The notes: generated by a model from the sequence alone, not told the origin. Shown: positions 13,801-33,119, counted from the stretch's first letter. The stretch: 64,000 nucleotides of DNA from Actinernus sp. WN-2022 (GCA_030867875.1 JAOWCC010000019.1:33275976-33339975), one strand, 5' to 3'. Made by a program: numbers and translations.

Positions 13801-14097
13801 ACGTATACTAGCTGTTTTCTGCTTGGTGATCAGTGGAGCTTGAGGCTCAACTTCATACTCGATATCTGTATCTCCCCCTTCGGTATCTGTATCTCCTCCA
13901 GCCTCCTCTAGCTCTGGAGCGGGACTTTCAGCTGGTTGTAGAGTTTCTTGCTGTTGTAGTTCATGATCATCCGTATCGCTTTCACTTACTGGCTGTTCGA
14001 CCTCTTCACTCGTTCCGATCAGCCCGGTAAGACTTCTTTCTTGCTCGATAAGCGCTGCTAAAGATGACAGCTTCCTCGTTAACTTAGGTACTGGCAT
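1782..14097 (-). CDS. BAH-like / ankyrin-repeat nuclear protein (multi-exon, 3' end outside window)
   Basis: Six exons are supported by splice sites and coding: 13552-14097, 12891-13086, 8950-9217, 7382-7487, 2791-3042 and 1782-1866. The first four join in phase and give 372 residues. Residues 1-136 are acidic and low in complexity. About 137-225 contain GDFLTVRG...FYVCRVLEDV...QVAWFNR, which looks like a BAH or Tudor-like fold. About 226-336 are Glu-rich, then Lys/Pro-rich with TPKK motifs, suggesting nuclear localisation. From about 345, ankyrin-like helices appear (IRAVLLNDMDMLKEAIEN, then MYAIHYALLSGNKEAISLL). Exon 4 ends in phase 0 but the 2791-3042 exon needs phase 2, so at least one exon between them was not found. 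I do not recognise the family name; a chromatin role is inference. The gene continues past the left edge. Confidence 0.75.
2068..2381. mobile_element. MITE with TA target duplication (Tc1/mariner type), internal subrepeats
   Basis: Terminal inverted repeats of about 27 bp begin CAGTACCGCC and end GGCGGTACTG; the element is flanked by TA on both sides. The interior is unusually GC-rich, with four or five degenerate copies of a roughly 20-bp unit around CCGCGGTCACTTTTGAG. There is no transposase, so it is non-autonomous. It lies in the intron between the last two visible ankyrin exons. Confidence 0.85.
2791..3042 (-). CDS. Ankyrin gene, exon with ankyrin-type helices
   Basis: Acceptor ATTCGCAG, donor GGATC|GTAAGC. 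It enters and leaves in phase 2. It encodes an ankyrin-like block (GMYAIHYALLSGNKEAISLL) and ends TSTDTGS. The first part of this exon and its acceptor are copied in inverted orientation about 300 bp away. Confidence 0.75.
2979..3522. repeat. Imperfect inverted duplication including an exon start
   Basis: Arms 2979-3172 and 3327-3522 are inverted copies separated by about 154 bp. They share the ankyrin exon acceptor, the first roughly 60 bp of that exon, and intron sequence ending near GACCCATGACCGCGTAAGTA. Differences are scattered point changes. The second copy lies in the adjacent intron in the opposite orientation. Confidence 0.85.
3548..3775. mobile_element. MITE, family with AGAGCGGTTTTCAATTGAG ends (copy 1)
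   Basis: Ends resemble AGCAGTTTTCAATTGAGTG and its complement near 3755-3775. The interior is rich in AACCAAT/CCAATCA motifs in both orientations. Related copies are at 31508-31782 and 40915-41167. Confidence 0.7.
3867..4758. mobile_element. Mariner-type non-autonomous element with TA duplication
   Basis: Begins CAGTCACCTCTCCTATAAGC and ends with the complementary CTTATGGACACAGAG...GTCGACTG, flanked by TA on both sides. 'Cytosine-rich, CTATAAGCGGACACC'-like ends are widespread on animal mariner elements. Several internal copies of TGTCCGCTTA occur. No transposase frame is seen. Confidence 0.75.
4852..5510 (-). mobile_element. LINE 3' fragment with (ATT)n tail
   Basis: Minus-strand frame 5172-5507 resembles the RT C-terminal region (LQSVQNCAARLIVG, HWLPVEKQITYKI, TCKALNNLAPTY), a hallmark of CR1/L2-like LINEs. 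The 3' untranslated part runs to an (ATT)n tail at about 4852-4872. It is heavily 5'-truncated and sits in the ankyrin gene's intron. Confidence 0.8.
5511..6649. other. Intronic sequence, no confirmed exon
   Basis: The missing ankyrin exon should lie somewhere between 3043 and 7381. This stretch contains two isolated minus-strand acceptor/donor pairs (about 5889-5937 and 6503-6545), but their phases or stops do not fit the gene. Nothing else was recognised. Confidence 0.4.
6650..6945. repeat. Diverged tandem repeat, about 2.3 copies of 110-150 bp
   Basis: Each copy begins near an ATGTGACCGATGACATCA-like motif and continues through CTAAGTGATT(C/T)ATGGG and GTCAAAGTTTG. Copies start at about 6651, 6763 and 6910 and differ by indels. 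Intronic to the ankyrin gene. Confidence 0.7.
7150..7240. repeat. Dispersed repeat fragment, second copy at about 8281-8365
   Basis: The block containing TATTTAACTA(C/T)CCCGGG(T/C)TAGCC and GGGAGGGTTGAGTTAGCAC occurs here and at about 8281-8365 in the same orientation, with minor differences. The element type is unknown. Confidence 0.7.
7382..7487 (-). CDS. Ankyrin gene, exon 4
   Basis: Acceptor TAAACAG, donor CACACA|GTAAGT. Enters in phase 2 from exon 3, leaves in phase 0. Encodes an ankyrin-like helix pair with IRAVLLNDMDMLKEAIENV. Confidence 0.8.
8950..9217 (-). CDS. Ankyrin gene, exon 3 (Glu-rich then Lys-rich)
   Basis: Acceptor ACATACAG, donor ACAAG|GTCAGA (GT but not a strong consensus). 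Enters in phase 1 and leaves in phase 2, both matching neighbours. Encodes an acidic run, then Ser/Pro- and Lys-rich sequence with repeated TPKK, then NPEIELFEKDPTFET. The basic segment is a likely nuclear localisation signal. Confidence 0.8.
9948..10571. mobile_element. Non-autonomous element with CAGGG ends and 5-bp target duplication
   Basis: Begins CAGGGTCTGATCTGG and ends TTTCCAGCCCTG, flanked on both sides by GCACA (9943-9947 and 10572-10576). Subterminal regions carry multiple TTGCAAC/GTCGCA motifs. Same end type and duplication length as 35554-35838 and 51596-51813. Confidence 0.75.
10744..10842. repeat. Short palindromic element
   Basis: GCATGATAGCGAAAATTATC and its near-perfect complement GATAATTTTCGCTGTCATGC close a structure of about 100 bp. 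Likely a MITE remnant. Confidence 0.65.
11002..11550. mobile_element. MITE with about 100-bp inverted repeats (GCTAGCAGAGGTT family)
   Basis: The left arm from 11002 (CTGCTAGCAGAGGTT, TCTCTTACCCTCTCTCCAGC) is matched in inverse by the right arm to 11550 over roughly 95-100 bp with few mismatches. A small related piece lies at 23896-23985. It abuts the 30-bp minisatellite on its right. Confidence 0.8.
11621..12750. repeat. 30-bp minisatellite, 37 units plus a degenerate end unit
   Basis: The unit CACTACCTACAGATAATAGC plus AGTGTGACAT repeats 37 times almost without change (1,110 bp). The only recurrent variant is CACT to CACA, at units beginning 11771, 11921, 12011, 12101, 12191, 12311, 12401 and 12671. 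Spacings of 90, 90, 90 and 90 bp among them point to a 90-bp higher-order unit. Because 30 is a multiple of three, one frame per strand stays open: plus reads LPTDNSSVTS repeated, minus reads LLLSVGSDVT repeated. It lies in the ankyrin gene's intron 2. I treat it as DNA satellite, not as a gene. Confidence 0.95.
12891..13086 (-). CDS. Ankyrin gene, exon 2
   Basis: Acceptor TTTGTTAG, donor GAAGATG|GTACAG. Enters in phase 0, leaves in phase 1. Continues the BAH-like region (VSFDDICEMMSVITRVSLFE), then a basic helix KHIKQTKRLLREAL and a Glu-rich run. Confidence 0.85.
13285..13480. mobile_element. MITE with TA flanks in ankyrin intron 1
   Basis: Ends CTAGGGGCCGGAAGTG and its complement CACGTGACTTCCGGCCCCGAG, with TA on both sides. 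196 bp, no coding. Confidence 0.7.
13552..14097 (-). CDS. Ankyrin gene, exon 1 with start codon
   Basis: Start at 14097 (CCAAGATGCC context, first codons MPVPKLTRKL). The frame is open further upstream to 14214, but that part looks like 5' untranslated sequence and lacks low-complexity or domain features shared with the rest. The exon is 182 codons and leaves in phase 0 at TATGAG|GTACAT. It is rich in Glu, Asp and Gln until the BAH-like GDFLTVRG. Confidence 0.85.
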
Positions 14098-14604
14098 CTT
14101 GGCAGCAAAAGTGTAAAACAGGGTGAGAGAGATCCAAGACCGGCAGTACGAAAATATGAATGAAGATTTGAGAATGTGTTTTTCAGAACCGAAAACTCGA
14201 GCACGCGAAGCCAAGTAAAGCGAAAAGTCATCCGTTTTAGTTTGAAAGAGTTGTTATGGACAGAAAAACAAAGAAATCAGCAAAGTAAAAGAGCGAGTAG
14301 AAGCAGTTCATGGTTCGAGCGTGGGAAGCTTGTCAGACTTGTCAGATTGCTCTTCATGGGCGGGAGGGGTAGGGCGGCCAAAAAATGAAATTCAACATCA
14401 AAAGGAATTGATTTCAAAATATTCTTAAGATCAAGATATTTTCGAAGTTGGTCATAAGTTTTCGTACACCAAAAATGTGAATGTTTTTTAAATAATCAAG
14501 TTCAATGCTAATATATTTACATCTTGATTATAACCACACCCCCTCCCCACCCACTAGCACTACTTGCTCTCCCGGGCGAAGCCTTGGTTCGAGTGGTGTT
14601 CAAG
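14098..14604. promoter_or_regulatory. Probable bidirectional promoter between ankyrin gene and HINT1-a
   Basis: The two start codons face away from each other with 507 bp between them, and both genes appear intact at their 5' ends. No clear TATA box was seen for either direction. The shared-promoter role is inferred from arrangement only. Confidence 0.5.
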
Positions 14605-17022
<2,418 letters not shown>

Positions 17023-17221
17023 CAGTTTTGTTCCTAACAATTGACCATGACATAATAATTTATGGCATGTATGGCAGTCCTGGAGGGGTGGAAAATGGTA
17101 AATACAAGACTCTCTAAGATGCTGAGACTTGCGTTTTAAAATACAAGCCCAATACTTTAGACTCTCTTATCAAATTTGAGACTCTGAGACCCAAGGAAAA
17201 TGTATTGCATTTGAAAACGTA

Positions 17222-17527
17222 GCCTGCGAATACAGCTGTCTCGCATCGGAAGCCACAATCAAAACGCATCCTCCCGAGAGAGACGTCTGCAATTCCAGGC
17301 CAAAAATTCCATACTGATGATGTTATGTGGCATGAGGATCTGGTCGCATTATTTGATTGGTTTGTTTATGATAATTAGGCATACTAGCCTATCATATGAC
17401 GTGACCATGCAGACCCTGGCCGCATAACGTCGTCAGTATGGAATTTTTGGCTTCAAATTGCAAACGTCTCTCTTGGGGAACACGTTTTGATTGTGGCTCC
17501 CAGTGTGAGATGGCTGTATTTGCAGGC
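17222..17527. mobile_element. MITE with TA flanks, 3' of HINT1-a
   Basis: Ends GCCTGCGAATACAGC and GCTGTATTTGCAGGC, flanked by TA. Inverse arms extend about 90 bp (AATTCCATACTGA pairs with TCAGTATGGAATT). Confidence 0.8.
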
Positions 17528-17717
17528 TATCAAAAATGAGACTTAAATTTATACATTTGATACCAGAACAATTGAATTTCCCAAATTGTTCTAGTACATC
17601 TACCATTTACCAACCCTATCTGACCTTCAGACTTCCAAAATCAACCAGATTTATAGAATAGAACATTGTGTCTGCTTTTGGGGATTTAATTTAAGTTAGC
17701 GATTAATATTTGTAACC

Positions 17718-17723
17718 AATAAA
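17718..17723 (+). terminator. Candidate poly(A) signal for HINT1-a
   Basis: First clear AATAAA after the HINT1-a stop, about 700 bp downstream. If used, the 3' UTR includes the MITE at 17222-17527. Not otherwise supported. Confidence 0.3.
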
Positions 17724-18394
17724 CTAATACTGTTACAGTGTTTGAATTAATTTATATCATTAGTCAGCTACAGGATGGATGAAAAGTGGAGATAGATAAA
17801 GGGACACAAGGAACCCTGGAAGAGAAGCAGGGTCGACTCTGGGGGTAGGGACTACGTAGGCTCAATTTGGGGGGTAGGGACTAGGGAAAGAAAAGAGGAG
17901 ACAGTGATGTATGGACCTTTTGCAGGATATACAATTACAAATGTATGTGGCTGTACTGTGTGGAAAAACATCTGATTTAATTTTATCTAAAGGCACTTGC
18001 ACTTTAAAGTGCCTATAACCCCAAAAAATATTTTTTTTGAATTGAAACTTTAAACCATTATTTAGAACTTAAGGCAAAAATAGGAGGCTAAAACTCAACA
18101 GTATTTTTTTTACGGCGTCTCAAAGTTGAGAACCAGAACATGTGGCCGTCAGTTTTCAATTCCCTTTGGGAGCCTGGAGACCAGTGGCCTGTGACGTGTA
18201 TGTAGTCAGGCGTTCGTTCAATCCCATACAAACGTCTCTTATTTCTGCGACTCTTGCAAGCTCACCACATGATAAATATCCAATGAAATATCACCAAACT
18301 TGGTAAATTTACTAATTTCGTTGTGCTCTTTCTTGTGATGGAGTTTATTTCCTATTGATTAGACTATAATAGGACGTTTTTCCTTTTTGAATTC

Positions 18395-18893
18395 TTTTTC
18401 TTATTCAGATTTTCCAACTCCTTTGAGAATACCAAGACAATAGTCTAAATTAAAGGAACAAAAGAAACCGTGCAAAGGATTCTGGTAGTTGTAGTAAAAT
18501 GCGCCCGATTGACGTCATAATTCCAGGCCCTCACCAAGACTCGCGCTGACTTCCAACTGGAAACAGGAAGCCCAAAACGGATGTTTTCGCTAACTTTGAC
18601 GCCAGTAAAATCGTCGAAGTTTAGTTTTTTCACTTTTATTTTTTCGAATTCTTTGTCAGGGCGCTATACAGAATAGATGTCAAAAATATTTTTTGGGGGG
18701 TTATTGGCACTTTAAAGGCACTTGCACCTGTTTAAAAAAAAAAGAAGCTATTTTCCACCTCCAATCGATTGTCAATCTTTCTAAAACTGCATTTTTGAAG
18801 TTTGTGTGCCATCCAGTAAAGCCTTTTCCATGGGATCATGAGCTCAATTCATTCATTATTGAAGTAATTAGTACATCATCATGTGAGAGTTGA
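18395..18893. repeat. Repeat fragments shared with 41.7 kb and 44.6 kb
   Basis: 18395-18510 resembles half of the palindromic element at 41648-41781 (TTCTGGTAGTTGTAGTA end). 18714-18893 carries one unit of the block that is tandemly expanded at 44652-44888 (CCACCTCCAATCGATTGTC, then TTTCCATGGGATCA, CTCAATTCATT). Confidence 0.7.
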
Positions 18894-19651
18894 CTTCAAA
18901 AAGCATATAGACCTACATGGAGAAAGGTTCCAGGTTGCTTGTTCCCAGTCTCTTGTTCCTCGTAATTTCCAATCTACAAAACCTGTTGTCATTTTTGTTA
19001 TTCATTGACAAAAACATTTAGATTTCCCTTGAGTTCCTTGGGGAGTCAAGTAAATAAAATTATTGCCTGCTTGAAACTTCAGTCAGTACTGAGTCCTATT
19101 TTTTTGTTAATGCATGCAAAGCTTGAACTTATAGTCAAAGAATATTTCCTTCTATCCTAAATATTATTATTGTCTGGAAGAGCGACCTTGAGCTTGGAAT
19201 GAAGATAGAATGTAAAGAAGTGGCAGGAAAGGTAAATATGAAATTTTACAACTGGGATGCTGTTTCTTGTTTCCTGATTGCGCTTATTGTCACTGGAAAA
19301 TATTAAAGAGGATTGACATTAACACGGATTGTGTCATCGCTCTCATCACTAATTACATTCATAGTGTGCTAGAATCATCCCCCTACCCCCCCCCCCCCCC
19401 CCAAAAAAAAAATTCCATCATTTTCAAAGCTTTTCCACTTGGCCATTTCTTGTCCTTATTTACAACGTTTTGCATCATTGCATGGTCAAAATTGTTGTGA
19501 ATTCATTCTGCTATAAGCTAGCAGCTCATGAAACTAGCAACAACTTTGACCATGATGGTAAATAAGAGGACATACCACAGTTTACTTTATGTAATAAATA
19601 ATACATTGTAAATTATTTTGTTCAATATGCCAATTTTGGATTTTAAACTTA

Positions 19652-19838
19652 CCGTAATTGACCGCCTATAAGCTCCCCCCGCATATAAGCTACACCCTCA
19701 CTTTAGGCCTGTGATCTTATCTTGAGATCAATTTGAAAACTTTAGGGAAATATACCGCTTATAAGATTTTAGACAAAAAAATATCTTGGTCAAAATGAAA
19801 TCAAAAATACCCTGCGGCTTATACATGGTCAATTACGG
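19652..19838. mobile_element. MITE with CCGTAATTGACC ends and TA flanks
   Basis: Left CCGTAATTGACCGCCTATAA and right complement ending GGTCAATTACGG; TA on both sides. 187 bp, internal copies of CTTATAAG/GCATATAAGC. Confidence 0.8.
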
Positions 19839-20156
19839 TATTTGTGTAGTTTTTGATGTAGTAGGGTATTCTGGCCCCAGTTGTCCAAAAATGTTGACTA
19901 ATTCATCCTCTGCAGGGTTAGCAAAGTTATCCCTTGAACAACCACAGGTAACCCATTAGCTATTGATTTGTGGTTCTATATTATTTTTTATTTTCTTTAA
20001 TTTCCACGAAGTCAATTTAACAAAATAACATTGTTTCTACACATACCTAATTGTCTTCTGGTGGTGGTCTTTTCATGAATTTGACCAATTTCTGTTTTAA
20101 AAATGGAAAAAGACTAAATCATGATCAAGTGTAGGTTGAGAATGTTTAATTACCTT

Positions 20157-21410
20157 TTCAAAAACTCATGAATAATTAATGAGCATTTTGTCCAATCAGA
20201 TGAAGCAAATCAGTCACGTGCATGCTCCTTTATACCTGATAAAATCTCATCATTCTAAAAGTCCCTCGGAGGGATTTGAATTCTGTCCCAGAGGGAAACG
20301 GGGTTAATGATTGAGACAATGGAATTTCTATTGATGTTTCAGCTTTCTCACTGAATTGCTAATTAGGATGAACGTTTTATATAAAGAATATTAATGAACA
20401 TGAAATTTTATATAAAGTTTCATCCTAATTAAGAATTCACTGATAAAGACCCAAAGATAGCAAAAAGTACACGGAACATAAGGTACCTAGATAATAAATT
20501 TTGCACTAAATTTACTAATATCAGCAGACTACCGAGATACACAGATAATATTTTTAAAATGAAGTTTTCCAACTACCATTACTTGTTTACCGAGCCACTG
20601 TTTAGTTCCAATTATTAAACCAAACTCAAAGCCGTAAAATTATAAAAACGTGCATTAAACTTACATATTTTGTGCCGGAGTCAAAAATTTAGAGTCTGCC
20701 GTCATGTCAGTCACATTGCTTTCCAAGTCTTGAACTTTATCGAGGTAAATCACGACACCAAATCCTTCAAGTGAAGATTCTACTTGAGGCCTACCCCGGG
20801 TCCTAAAGTTGCCGTAATTTTGGGTAACTTAAGGCGACTTTAGGCGACTTAAGCAAAATCGAGGTAAAAAATGTGGAAACTTAAGGCGACTTGATGCGAT
20901 TTAAGGCAACTTCAGGCAATTTTGGGCGATTTAAGGCAACTTAAGGCCAACTTAAGGCCAACTTAAGGCAACTTAAGGCAACTTAAGGCCAACTTAAGGC
21001 AACTTAAGGCAACTTAAGGCAACTTAAGGCAACTTAAGGCAACTTAAGGCAACTTAAGGCAACTTAAGGCAACTTTAGGACCCGGGGTAGGCCTTACTTG
21101 CATTGCAAAACGCGACTTCAAACAACATAGTATGGTAATTTCTTCATTTCATTCCCTTGAGATGTTCGTAATTGCAGGCGGTGATTACTCGAATATTTTG
21201 CATGGCGTTGTGAATACAAAGGTTCAATGGTTCATTAAGTAACCATTCCCTTGAGATGTGCGTCTTTCTTTCATTGCATTCTTAAAGCGTTTTTGAAGCC
21301 GTTTAAAACACTCACAGCACGTGTTTTATCAAGTCTAAAAATTCTCGGGCTTCGCCCTCGAATTTTTAAACTTGATAAAACACTGCTGTTCGTGTTTTAA
21401 ACAGTACATA
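20157..21410. mobile_element. Long dispersed element, copy 1 (inverted copy at 55881-56825)
   Basis: Shares about 0.94 kb with 55881-56825 in opposite orientation. It contains two internal hairpins: one near 21298-21403 (TTTAAAACAC...CAGCA, CTTGATAAAACAC) and one near 20350-20455 (GAATTGCTAATTAGGATGAA with its complement). No transposase frame is visible. A second MITE is inserted at 20787-21094. Confidence 0.85.
20787..21094. mobile_element. MITE nested in the dispersed element, with 10-bp tandem core
   Basis: 27-bp perfect inverted repeats (left AGGCCTACCCCGGGTCCTAA, right its complement), flanked by TACTTG at 20781-20786 and 21095-21100. The core is a run of AACTTAAGGC units. The matching position in the copy at 55881-56825 (near 56190) has a single, uninterrupted TTCTTG site, that is, the empty site. 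Confidence 0.9.
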
Positions 21411-21860
21411 TTATAGTGATTTTTATAAAAATAAGTAATTGTTTAAAAAAATGTTTTTAATAGACTGCCATGCGGTTATCCCTACTATTTCTGCTTATTC
21501 TTCGTGTGCAACCACGTGACTCGAATTTTTTTTTATTGCCAAATGAAATAAAATGTTTTTCAGCTTGAAGAGATATCAAAACTACGTCTCTGGGCCGAAT
21601 TTTGAAGCAGAAGAGCATTTCGTTTCAGAGTTATGGGCGAACAAATATCAGAGGTTATTAGTGTAAAATGTATGCCGCGGCCATGTTGGATGACAAGGGT
21701 TATCATCCAACATGGCCGCCAAAACTTCAACATCTTAAACAAAGCGAATATTCCATCCATTTCAGTCGGTTTCACTATGAGTCCTATTAAACATAACTTT
21801 TAAACATTTGTAAGGCCAAAAACCTTTAATTTGACGCAAATTTGTTGACTTTCGTGATTA

Positions 21861-21886
21861 ATGCATGAGTCATTTGAAAGCCCCGC

Positions 21887-21921
<35 letters not shown>

Positions 21922-22907
21922 TTCGGGCTTTACCGGGGCAAAGCGGGGACTTTCACATGTAATTCACACCGTTTGAGCGCCCTGGTAGGCGGGAGATACA
22001 CTTCCTTTCACAGCTTTGCATCGCGCGCCGCGCCGACATAAGCGGAGGAGTCACTTCTGGTCAGCAGTTGTTTTTCACTTCTGGCCAGCGGAGCGGCTGG
22101 CGGAGCGGTTGATTTTCACTTCTGGTCAGCGGTTGATTTTCACGCCACGAGCCAACACGAGCGAACCATCACTCTTTGTAGAGCTTAGCTGTAGAATAAC
22201 TAAAATTTAAAACTGATCTGAACGACTGAACCATGCTTTGCAAAGTCTGGAGAGACAAGTTGAAGAAGGCAGTTGTTGCCAAAACAATGGAGGAGCTATT
22301 AATAAAAGGTGGACAAGTTTTGTTATTTATAAAACTCGAGTCATTTGAATATATGTTCAGCTAGGCGGTCTCAAGCATTTAGATTGTTGTAGCAAAATGC
22401 ATATAATATGGGACAGCCAAGACCAGCATTAATACACAGTGAAGTGTGGTCATGAAACCCTGTTAGTTATACTAAAAGTCACTAAATAAAAACTATTAAA
22501 CAGTAGCAATTATTTTATTTCATGGATATAGTATTTGCGCTCTATTGTTGATAATATATGTCATAGCAGGTACAACGTGTGCAGTGTTTCAATGTGCAGG
22601 CTTGCGTTGTTTTACCTTTTACTTTTAGGCTGTCAAAAGAGAACAGAGAATTGTAAGAAGGAACTTGTATAAACTGCAAAAAACGTGAAATAAATTGTTG
22701 CTCGTTCATCAATCGTATTCTAGTGTATTCACTATAAATTCAAGAGCGAGGGAGTTCACATTTCACTTTTTCCTCAGGGAACAGGGAGTTCACCTCTTAC
22801 ATTGTCCCCAGGGGCTGAGGCGTTCACTGACTTTCACTTGACAAAAAAGTGAATGCCCCGGTACTGCCCGAAGGGGGGGGTGCGGGGCTTTCAAATGACT
22901 CATGCAT
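21861..22907. mobile_element. Non-autonomous element with long inverted repeats and poly-C
   Basis: Ends ATGCATGAGTCATTTGAAAG and its exact complement; the match continues through GCCCCGCACCCCC and, with changes, the CCTTCGGGC / ACCGGGGCA segment. The left arm holds a C homopolymer of about 30 bp. No coding recognised. Confidence 0.8.
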
Positions 22908-23394
22908 AATATAAACACGTGAAGGACTGTTGAGACATAATTCAAACCTCTGTATCTCGTGAGCAAAACATCGTATTGAACTGAAATTTCGTCTGAGAAC
23001 TTAAATCACACACATCTACAAAATGTTAAAGAATTTTTTTTATAGGATATATAGTTTAGGATTTAAATTTTTGAAGACACCGTGATGACGTCACGTGCAC
23101 ACCAAGAATTGCAATATGAGGGTGAATGTAGGGAGGGCTACCTGTGGAACAACCGCCCACCAACAGTTTACAAATTATTACAGAATTAGCACTTAATCCT
23201 AGGAACAAAGTTACCCTTGCTTCGAATAACTGGGTCCACAAGTTTTGGCAGGGTGACATTTCTTTTCTTTTTTATAAAAACTAGAATTGTTTCCATTGAC
23301 ATTAAATGTTGAACAACCCCCTCCTCCTCCACACAAAGTTGCAAAAAGTGATTCCTGCATGTCACCCCTCCCCCGGAATAATTTTATTTACAAT

Positions 23395-30833
<7,439 letters not shown>

Positions 30834-31507
30834 TTAATTAGACATGGTTGTAGCCACTATTGATTATAATTTACAGAGAAGGATTTCTTGCCATAGCTAC
30901 ACTGTAGCTTATCTCTAACTAGCTAAAAGTCCTAGCCCAATTTTGTTAATTTAGGTGCAGTATTAGGGTAATATCTGGCAGTGGTATATAGGCCCCTAGG
31001 CCCTGGACTACAAATTTTACAGTGTACTTGTCTTATTACAAATGAATGTTGCACTTGAGGAGCTATCGAAATACACAAAACATGACTTGAAGGTGCAGGA
31101 GAAGGCATTGTGAAAGTCTAAATGTAAACATTTCCCAGGAAGCATGTCCCCAGACCCCCCAAGAAGCAACACTTACAGGCCGGTTCTTTGGTGCCTACAA
31201 TTTTTTTAAACCTGGATACGCCCCCATCTGGTATAATAATAATGGGCGATGACCACCCTAAGAAAGCAGTGTTATATTTCTCAACAAAACATCCAGTATA
31301 TGTTTCCTTTATCCCCATTATTATAATTAATTCCCTTCCGAACCACAGCCGGAAGAAAAATCCTCTCAAAATTGTTGTGCAATGTCCCATATTGTCTCTA
31401 TTTTCCCAGTAAAACCCAGTCTCGATTCCCAGCATTTACTTTAGACCCAAGCAAAAGTTTGCTATTCTCCTGAAACAGCTAGCCTTGTTAGAGTTGTCAC
31501 CCCCTGT
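30834..31507. other. HINT1-b downstream region, nothing recognised
   Basis: Includes any 3' UTR. The first AATAAA I noticed is near 31885. No domain-like frame. Confidence 0.4.
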
Positions 31508-31782
31508 AGAGCGGTTGTAGTAAAACCAAAACTAAAGCAATTACCGAGCCAATCACAGGGGCAAGTAAAGACACAACGAGATATGATTGGTTTTACTTGG
31601 AAAAAGCAACCAATCAGGAGGAAGAGTAAACGTAATCACTGACAACTTACCAAAACGTGATTGGCTTTACTTTGGAATTTGATTGGTTGACTAAGACAAA
31701 AGCATTTTCTCAGCCAATAGGAAAGCAACGCAAAACCAAAGCAATCACTTTTTGTTTTCGACACTCAATTGAAAACTGCTCT
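31508..31782. mobile_element. MITE, AGAGCGGTTTTCAATTGAG family (copy 2)
   Basis: Right end ACTCAATTGAAAACTGCTCT; left end AGAGCGGTTGTAGTAAAACC is partly diverged. Interior rich in CCAATCA motifs. Confidence 0.75.
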
Positions 31783-32035
31783 AATAGAACTTTATAATGC
31801 ATTACAAATTTCAAGATGATGACATCATTCTAACAATCTAATAAAAATATCTATTGGTATTAATATCATGTGGATTTGATAGAAAAATAAAGCAGTTGCT
31901 ACAGAAAATAAATGAGATTTGTCTCAAATGATGCCACTAGATTATATTCCAAAATAATAGAATATTTAATGAACGTGCTTATGATATGATGATATGAAAG
32001 TGGCAAAAAAATGGACAGCAATCTGCGAATTCTCT

Positions 32036-32115
32036 CGTGGTGGTTTAACGGTTAGTGTTGGTGGTGGGTAAGCCATTGCATTGGTTCCTTACCGGCCAAA
32101 GTTTGATTCCCGGTT
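32036..32115. repeat. tRNA-like sequence, probably a SINE head remnant
   Basis: TGGTTTAACGGTTAG resembles a pol III A box and GTTTGATTCCC a B box about 45 bp later, but no complete cloverleaf could be drawn. Not a tRNA gene. Confidence 0.35.
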
Positions 32116-32404
32116 CAGGCAGTATTTTTTTTATACACTGAGGATAACGTAAATCCTTCATTTACATCGAAAATTTCTAAGTGTCCTTTCGGGTGTGATG
32201 TTCGTGAAAAATGTCTCAGTATTCGTAGCGAAATATTGGGTAAAAATTTTATGACGTGTTGGTTAAACGGTACTACCGAAAGACGGCGCACAACGCGAAT
32301 GCTGTGTACAATAAGAAATAAAGTGCGCACAGTGAGAAAAAACGTGCGTACAACGATAGAAACCAGCGCTGGAGAAAGAACGGCGCACGAGAACGCTGCG
32401 TACA

Positions 32405-32960
32405 ATGAGAAATAAAGTGCGTACAACGAGAAATTTAGTGTGCACAATGAGAAAAGCGTGCACAGAACAGCAAGAACTGCGCAATCACGGACTGAGCACA
32501 ATGACACTGCACAAAATGACTGCAGCGCACAATCACGGACTGAGCACAATGACACTGCACAAAATGACTGCAGCGCACAATCACGGACTGAGCACAATGA
32601 CACTGCACAAAATGACTGCAGCGCACAATCACGGACTGAGCACAATGACACTGCACAAAATGACTGCAGCGCACAATCACACAGACTGCACAATCAGAGA
32701 CTGCACAATCAGAGACTGCGCACAGTCACAAAAACTGCACAATCACAGACTGCACAGTCACAAAGACTGCAGAATCGCAAAGACTGCAAAATCAGACTGC
32801 GCACAATCACAAAGACTGCACAGTCACAAAGACCACATCACAGACTGCGCACAATCACAAAGACTGCACAATCGCAGACTGCGCACAATCACAGACTCTG
32901 CACCGTGACAATAAAGCGCACCATGATAGCGCACAATAACAACGAACTGCGCACAATTAA
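32405..32960. repeat. Nested tandem array: 4 x 48 bp plus degenerate GCGCACAATCACAGACT units
   Basis: Four near-identical 48-bp units start at about 32483, 32531, 32579 and 32627. The flanks consist of shorter, degenerate units of roughly 17-18 bp built on GCACAATCACAGACTG. Two plus-strand frames and one minus-strand frame stay open across it, because 48 is a multiple of three. I treat it as satellite-like DNA. Confidence 0.9.
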
Positions 32961-33119
32961 CGGGATAAAATGAGTTCGCAAACGAGATAAAGAGCGACCC
33001 GAGAAAGAGAAGTCTGTCAGTCGTTTAATTGCTTTCTTCTTTTCAGTGCTCTGTCGAAGGGCTAGCACTCGAAACGTCAGCCAATCATACCCCCTTTACA
33101 ATTTTCAGTTGATAAAACC

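Noticed and set aside
32405..32973. Long frames over the 48-bp array
   Set aside because: Repeat-driven open frames in overlapping phases; no conserved protein.
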